NCBI GenBank assembly: GCA_035048485.1
Contig: CM068583.1
Span: 25,168,841 to 25,232,840 of the forward strand
Length of the DNA stretch: 64,000 bases
Direction of reading: 5' to 3'
DNA from: Pteria penguin
Taxonomy: Eukaryota > Mollusca > Bivalvia > Pterioida > Pteriidae
Position numbers and translations under genes: made by a program. The notes under the pieces were generated by a model. It was not told where the DNA came from and ran no database searches. It saw only the letters and a program-made list of their open reading frames with translations. The number at the start of each line of letters is the position of its first letter. Position 1 is the stretch's first letter. Shown here piece after piece: positions 58,357-64,000 of this stretch.

Positions 58357-59879
58357 ATAAAGTTTATAATGTGAGATTGATTCTGGGGTCAAAAGGTCAA
58401 CTTAAAGGGTCACTGTTACTTGAAATAGACATTTATCATTGTATTTCAGTTTGAAGATGATAGCTTGGGTTAAAAATGAATGATTCCTTTCAATCATCAT
58501 TTAATGCTAGCTTATGTAAATGTCTAGGGTGGGATTGATTTTGGGATCAAAAGGTCAATTCTAAAAATAACTTAAGAAAAAGACATTTATCACTGCATTA
58601 CATTTGCCAGATAATTGAGTTAAGAAGGGATAGATTTCTTTTAAACTTCATATAAGGTTAGCTTATTTAACTGGAAGGTACTATAGTATTATTTGTTGCT
58701 TGTCCATCCGTCTGTCTGTATACATGGTTTCCAGACAACAACTTCAGTCAGGAATAACTAATTTGATTCAAACTTCATACAATGTTAAGATGTAGATTTT
58801 TTATGACCAGAAGTTTGATTTCTTGCCATATTTTCTGACCTTGTGACCATGGCCTTAGATTTTGACTTCTCAAAAACTTTAATCTGGGATTGCTTTTGTT
58901 GTTGCCATATATTTTGAACTGTTAGATATAGGACTTTGATTTTTGACATGTAGAATTTTTATGAGCAGAACTTTCGTTCGGTGCCATCACTTTTGAAACT
59001 TCTGTACTTGGCCTTTGCCCTCTACTTTTCAGACATTAACTTTGGCTATATCTTTACAACCATTAGTAATGGGTTTTTGATATTTTACATGTAGTTTCCT
59101 TATGACTAGAACGTTATTTAGTGCCATTACTTTTGACCTTGAACTTTGACCTATTTCTCTAAAAATCATTCTAGGTTTTTCGTTTGAACTTTTAGACACA
59201 GGGTTCTAAGATTTCATATGTAACTTCTTTATGACCAGGGCTTTCATTCGGTGCTCTCTTTTTACCTCATGTCCTTGACCTAATTATGAAAAACTTTATT
59301 CTGGGCTCTATCGTTTAAACTTTATTCTGGGCTCTATTGTTTGAACCATTAGAATTGGGGCTTTAGTATTTCATGTGTAAATTCCTTATGAACAACGCTT
59401 TCAGTTGGTGTGATCTCGTTTTGAAATCGTGATTTTGCCGTTTGAACATTGACTCACTTTTCAAAACACATTATAGACTCTGCTTTTAATGTCTAGAGAT
59501 GATTATGACCTGTTGATATTTGACTTTGTTTGAAATGACAGTGTGACATTGTCTGTCAAAGTTGGCCTTCATTATTGGTTTAAAAGAGTCTTTAACCCCA
59601 GCCTTCCCCTTTCTTATTTGTATTTTCTTTATGGAGAGGCTTTCCAATTAATGTCATTATGTGAGATCTTGGCTGTCATATTTGATCTCCATTTCAAAAA
59701 CATCGTATTCAAACATAAAAGCTAAGGATTTCATACTTCTCAGTAAGACTTTAAGTTTCTTGAAATTAGACCATTTCATTGATACCAAATTAATGATTTT
59801 GAGACAATGTTTCACACGATTGAAACAGATTTGACCTACATTAAGAGATTAAAGAAAAACATTACCCCTTTACTTTTTT
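58357..59879 (+). repeat. Diverged tandem modules upstream of Helentron copy 2
   Basis: Degenerate repeats of about 115-155 bp share GACATGTAG / TTCATATGTAAC-like, TTTATGACCAGNNCTTTC and CATT(C/T)GGTGC words (for example near 58945, 59083, 59210 and 59367). They resemble the modules inside the 5' region of the Helentrons, but more decayed. The first part (58380-58690) has two copies of a GATT(C/T)TGGG(G/A)TCAAAAGGTCAA word about 160 bp apart. No coding sequence. Confidence 0.55.
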
Positions 59880-60279
59880 GTCCCTCGCTTTTCGCGAAAG
59901 TTTGGATACATTAAATCTTGATTCAGCTGTCTATCCGTCCCTCTGTCATAAAAACTTTAAACATGATCATAACTTACTAACCGTAACACAGCCTTCTTAT
60001 TTGGCATGTGTGTCCCTAATTGCAATACATTTCCGTTAATACCAAAATTTTTATCATGTAACCATGACCAAGACCTTTGACCTACTTCAGTGTAACTTTG
60101 TAGCCGTAATACGTGGGGCATTCATATTTCGAATGTGTGTTCCTAATTACAATACTTTTCTGTTGGTACCAGAATATTTTTTATGTGACCTTGACTGTGA
60201 CCTTTGACTTACTTAAGTTATATCAATGTAACATTCTAACCGTAAGACTTGGGGCCTTCATATTTGGCATGTGTGTCTG

Positions 60280-60454
60280 AAGTTGGTTGGTTGGTTGGTT
60301 GGTGTTTTACGTCGCTTTCAACAATATTCCAGTTATATAGCGACATGGAAGAAGGAGGTTACAACCTCTTAAACATAGTGGCGCAACCCGGGAATCGAAC
60401 CCGATCGAGAGTGGCACAAGCCAAGCGCTTAACCACTACACCAAGTCTGCCCCC
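60280..60454 (-). mobile_element. tRNA-derived SINE (type 1) inside Helentron copy 2
   Basis: Third copy of the type 1 SINE, same orientation, tRNA-like head at the right end. A perfect 10-bp duplication, TGTGTGTCTG, is at 60270-60279 and 60455-60464. It inserted into a Helentron 5' module, so it is younger than that Helentron copy. Confidence 0.93.
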
Positions 60455-60712
60455 TGTGTGTCTGTAGACATGCACAGCCATGACAATATGTCACAGAATA
60501 CTGCACCCTTACTGATAGAACCCCCAAAGCAGGGAATCACAATTCTCTGAATTTGATTGTTCTTGTATGATAGAAGATGGGGCTTTGATGAATTTTTACT
60601 TTTATACATACATAGATCTGAAAGGTTTTTTTTAAGCCAGTCCTATTACAGACCCATCTTGATATGCAATTCCTTAATTTGTTATTTTTTATTCTTGTAT
60701 CTATATTTCAGA

Positions 60713-61177
60713 ATGCCAAAGTGTAAAAAAAAATCACACAGGACAATAACAATACAGAGAAAAAATCAAAGAAAATCAAAAGCAAAGTTAGCAGTATGTC
60801 CTGATGGTGAAGTTACAACTTCAGAGCAATTGGCAAGTAATGTGGAGGAGGAACATGCCTGCATGGGGTTGGCACCTTCTTGTGAGGAAAAACCTCTGGC
60901 CGCTTGGAAGTTGGCCTCTCAAAATGAGGGAAAAACGCTTCTGAATGCCCTGAGGTTGTCACCTCCTCAGGGAAGTCGTCTGAGTGCCTCACAGAGAGAC
61001 ATGTCAGCGAACCCTGAATCTCCAGCGTGGGATTGTACTCCAGAGTGGGTACCTCTGCCAAAAAGCGGCATTGCAGGTCAGACGCAAACTGGGGAAGACA
61101 CACATTCTGTGGCAACAGAATGGAGTCCCAGTATAATGGATACATTAAGAAAAGGTGTTAAAAAAGAAAAACAATGA
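60713..61177 (+). pseudogene. Helentron copy 2: N-terminal module
   Basis: The frame begins MPKCKKKS at 60713, directly after a pyrimidine-rich tract and CAG, like a 3' splice site. It contains SPAWDCTPEW and VATEWSPS as in copy 1. DNA 60995-61137 is identical to 28885-29027. One extra base in the A-rich stretch near 61160 shifts the frame and ends it at 61177; copy 1 breaks at a slightly different position. Function of this module is unknown. Confidence 0.8.
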
Positions 61178-62684
61178 TCATGAAACAGAATATGCTGATA
61201 AAATACAAGGATTGAAGTCAGAAATTTACACAAAATCTAATGTCAGATATTCAAAAACAGCAATTTCTAATATAAGAACAATTCCTTCATCAAAAAATAA
61301 GATTATTCAAGGCAATTTCCATCAAGGTAATTCAATTTTTGGCGAAAATGCTGGTAGTCAGTGTGTGGCAAACTGCTTGTGTGCAGCAATTTTCAACCAA
61401 CTGAAACCTGTGTCATGTTGGCATTCTGAAGACATGGATAAAATTCTAATAACAGGTAATGAATTATATGGGTTTCTGCAAGAAAGCAGTACAATAAATT
61501 ATTCATATCTGTTGGTAAGTGAGCTGCCACATGTTTTAGATGTGTACAATGATACTTTGAAATATTATTTAAAGAATCTATTGCATCTATTATAGGATTT
61601 GATGAACAAGAAACACAGTATTCAGATTTCAATGCATTTCCAATTGAGGAGGCTCTGCAAGTGTCATTGATAGATACAGATTGTTGCTTTGTATGTTTTG
61701 GTGGAAATACACTCCTGGTAGGGAAGCAAAACAATGCGTTGTATGTGTTTGATTCACATTCAAGATCAAGAGAAGGTATGCTTCAACAAAATGGTAAGAG
61801 TACATGCATTCTCTTTGAAAATGTTGCAGAAGTTCTTGATCATATAAAAATGCTTTCTACATCAATGAATATCACTGTTAGTGTAGCATGTGAGATAACA
61901 GGCTGTACAATAAAAAAACAGTCCAGCAAAGATCTTGATATTACTCACATAGATACAGATATTACACGATTCTTTCCTTTGACGACAAACACACAAGATG
62001 AATTATGCAAGTTGATTAACATACCATTGGGCAAAACAAATATCCATCCTACAAAGTTTAGTGGTGATGTTGCAGGCAAACCAACAATAGTACATAAAGT
62101 GAAAGGAGATGGAAACTGTTTCTTCAGAGCTATTTCATATGCTATTAGTAATTCAGAAGATTGGTACAAAGCAACAAGGGAGGCTGTATGCAAATATGCA
62201 ATCTCTAATCAAAGGAGCTTCCAACAGTTTCTAAGGTCTGGGTTACCAGTCAGTTACATCCTACATTCATTTAGAAGAAATGGCAAAAGAGGATACATGG
62301 GCTACAGAGTTTGAGATTATATGCACATCATGTTTATTGCAGTGCAATATCTACACTTACACTTCAGGCAGATGGCTTAAGTACTCCCCAACACTTGTCA
62401 ACAAAAAAATATCTGTTGGAGAACAAGGTATCTACCTAGATCATCATAATGGAAATCATTACAATGTTGTTCTTGGAACTGAAGTTCCTGGTCATCCTAT
62501 GAGAAATATTACTCTAAATATACATGAAAATGCTGAATTTTCTTCAAACCTTGATTCGAATGGAGAGTATTTCACACACCGAAGTGACAGTAATCAGCAA
62601 GAGAAATGTAAAGATTCAAAACGCAAAAAGACAATGCGTATATGTCAAAAAAGAGGTATGCAACAGATGAGGAATACAGGTTGA
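61155..62684 (+). pseudogene. Helentron copy 2: C76-like and OTU peptidases
   Basis: Three frames carry the region. The first (to 61595) has GSQCVANC. A missing T near 61556 moves to the second (to 62314) with VFDSHSR and the OTU site GDGNCFFRA. An extra T near 62240 moves to the third (62280-62684) with NHYNVV. Catalytic Cys, Asp and His positions of both domains are preserved as in copy 1. Protein identity with copy 1 is roughly 80% by eye. Confidence 0.88.
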
Positions 62685-62793
62685 AAAAGAAAGAAATGAG
62701 CAAAATAAAGTATAAGAAAAATGCACATTTCAACAACAAATAAAGAAGGCCAATAAAATAAAGTACAGAGAAAATGAACAACACAGACAAGAA

Positions 62794-63531
62794 ATGAAGG
62801 AAAGGAGTAAAGAAAAGTATCAGAAAAATGTGGAATTCCAGCGAGAAGTGAAAAAATTCAGTACAGAAAAGTATGAAAAAAATGAACAATTCCAGCATGG
62901 TGTGAAAAAAGCCAGTAAGGAACGGTACCATTTGAATGAACAATTCAGACAAGAGCTGAAAAAAGACAGTAAAGAAAAATATCAAAATAATGAACAGTTT
63001 AAGCAGAAGGTGAAAAAAGCAAGTAAAGAAAAGTATAAGAACAATGAACATTTTAAACAGGATGTGAAGAGAGCCAGTAAAGAAAAGTATAAAAAGAATG
63101 AACAATTTAAGCAGGATGTGAAGAGAGCCAGTAAAGAAAAGTATCAAAAGAATGAACAATTTAAGAAGGATGTGAAGAGAGCCAGTAAAGAAAAGTATCA
63201 AAAGAATGAACAATTTAAGCAGGATGTGAAAAAAGCCAGAAAAGAAAAGTATCGTACGAATGAAGAATTCAAAAGTAGTGTAAAAAAAACTAATAAATTG
63301 AAGTATCAACAGAATAAGGATTATCAAGAAAAAGTCAAGAATGCAAGCAAAAAGAGATACAAAAATGACACGCAACTAAGAGCATCAATGAAAATCAGAT
63401 ACATGACCAACACAGCATTTCGTGATAAATACAAAATGAAATGTGCAAAGAAATATCAAATTGATTTGAATTTTAGAAAGAAGAAAATTGATGAAATGAA
63501 AGAAAACTATTGGAATGACAAGAGAAAATAA
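62794..63531 (+). pseudogene. Helentron copy 2: expanded lysine-rich repeats
   Basis: An uninterrupted frame has about eleven 18-residue repeats (54 bp each, consensus KASKEKYxKNEQFKQDVK) and then RYMTNTAFRDKYK. The central units (about 63015-63235) are almost identical at DNA level, indicating recent expansion; copy 1 has about seven units. Small deletions near 62655 and 62735 disconnect it from the OTU frame. The hydrophobic 267-codon antisense frame is an artefact of Lys/Glu codons read backwards. Confidence 0.87.
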
Positions 63532-64000
63532 ACCTGACGTTCACAAAATTCAAAAAGAGAAGGCAATGCACCGCAGGAAAATACAAAAGATAACAAAATA
63601 TAATGTCCTCACAACTTCATTCCGTGAAAAAGTGTCTCAAGGCCCTGTTTATGCATGTGCTTCTTGTCTAAGACTTTTGTTTAATGACCAAGTTCAACAA
63701 TGCAATCCAGATACATATGAAAAATGTTTGAGAAATGAAGGGCATACAGCAAAAGAATTTTTTGCAAAAAGATCACCCCATGAGTGTGACAAAGCATGTA
63801 ACCCAAATGGTTGTCCAAAATCAGGCTTGTGGATATGCAAAACTTGTCATAGAAAATTAGTAAGTGGTTCTATCCCTGCTGAATCAGCAATCAATAAAAT
63901 GCAATTAGAAGAAATACCAGAGGAACTGAATGTGCTAAACAGTCTTGAACATCATCTTATTGCCCTACACATACCTTTCATGAAAGTAGTAGCATTGCCT
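63527..64000 (+). pseudogene. Helentron copy 2: zinc-binding and DUF6570-like region (partial)
   Basis: One inserted base near 63525 moves the frame; the new frame is open to the window end. It contains ACASCLRLLF, WICKTCHRKL and LEEIPEELNVLNSLEHHLIA. In the CPKCRLWICKTC pair of copy 1, the second cysteine is replaced by serine here (CPKSGLWICKTC), which would remove a probable zinc ligand. The Rep, helicase and endonuclease should lie to the right of the window. Confidence 0.85.

Larger units (their letters stand above)
59880..64000 (+). mobile_element. Autonomous Helentron, copy 2 (cut by window end)
   Basis: It starts at a decayed type B hairpin (59880-59909, GTCCCTCGC, CTTTTCGCGAAAG), followed by three 5' modules (59940-60275), a SINE insertion (60280-60454) and the conserved ACAATTCTCTGAATTTG word also found at 23261-23275 in copy 1. 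Coding sequence begins at 60713 and runs off the window in the zinc-binding region. At least six indels break the frame. Gene order matches copy 1. Confidence 0.88.

Noticed and set aside
62572..63375. 267-codon hydrophobic antisense frame
   Set aside because: It is the complement of the lysine-rich repeat; AAA/GAA codons read backwards give Phe/Leu/Ile. The plus strand is the conserved one.

Overview
The window is AT-rich eukaryotic DNA made almost entirely of transposable elements. I found no convincing host gene, rRNA, functional tRNA gene or CRISPR array. The repeat complement points to a lophotrochozoan, most likely a bivalve mollusc: tRNA-derived SINEs whose body resembles the molluscan Nin-DC type, short elements that open with an AGCTCACCTGAG hairpin and close with a GGCCC/GGGCC hairpin plus CTTGT, and large OTU-bearing Helentrons. 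Species assignment is inference.

Layout. 1-1461: nothing recognised. 1473-1646: a SINE. 1755-17905: a head-to-tail array of a non-autonomous Helitron/Helentron-like family (called C here). Its 5' end is a GGGTCTTCCGAT hairpin; its 3' end is GGAAGACCC, a CCTGTTGCC/GGCAACAGG hairpin and CTCTAG. A related 3.5-kb element (family D, 11490-15007) with matching ends sits inside it and carries eight perfect TGACGTCA octamers. 17906-22590: decayed C-like pieces, a MITE, another SINE and otherwise blank DNA. 22591-38310: a large, frameshifted autonomous Helentron (copy 1). Its 5' region is interrupted by three nested short elements. Its coding region runs: N-terminal module, C76-like cysteine peptidase, OTU peptidase, lysine-rich 18-residue repeats, zinc-binding/DUF6570-like region, HUH two-tyrosine Rep, PIF1-type helicase, apurinic-like endonuclease. 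Two further decayed copies of the endonuclease 3' end follow in tandem. 39560-45150: a second C array. 45151-56680: mostly blank DNA with a possible 5-kb TIR element, MITE, tRNA-SINEs, a 5'-truncated LINE and a 76-nt poly(C) run. 56687-58356: one intact short element of family A. 59880-64000: the first part of a second Helentron (copy 2), with a SINE in its 5' region, cut by the window end.

How it fits together. The Helentrons encode the kind of replicase-helicase-endonuclease that could mobilise short elements with hairpin ends. At least five end-types (A-E) occur; each short family has a 5' hairpin arm repeated in inverted orientation just before a 3' hairpin. C elements appear to have inserted repeatedly into the (TTA)n tract just behind their own 5' end, which explains both the 66-bp ladder of 5' hairpins and the tandem cores. 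Helentron copies 1 and 2 share a 143-bp stretch that is identical although the flanking coding sequence is clearly diverged.
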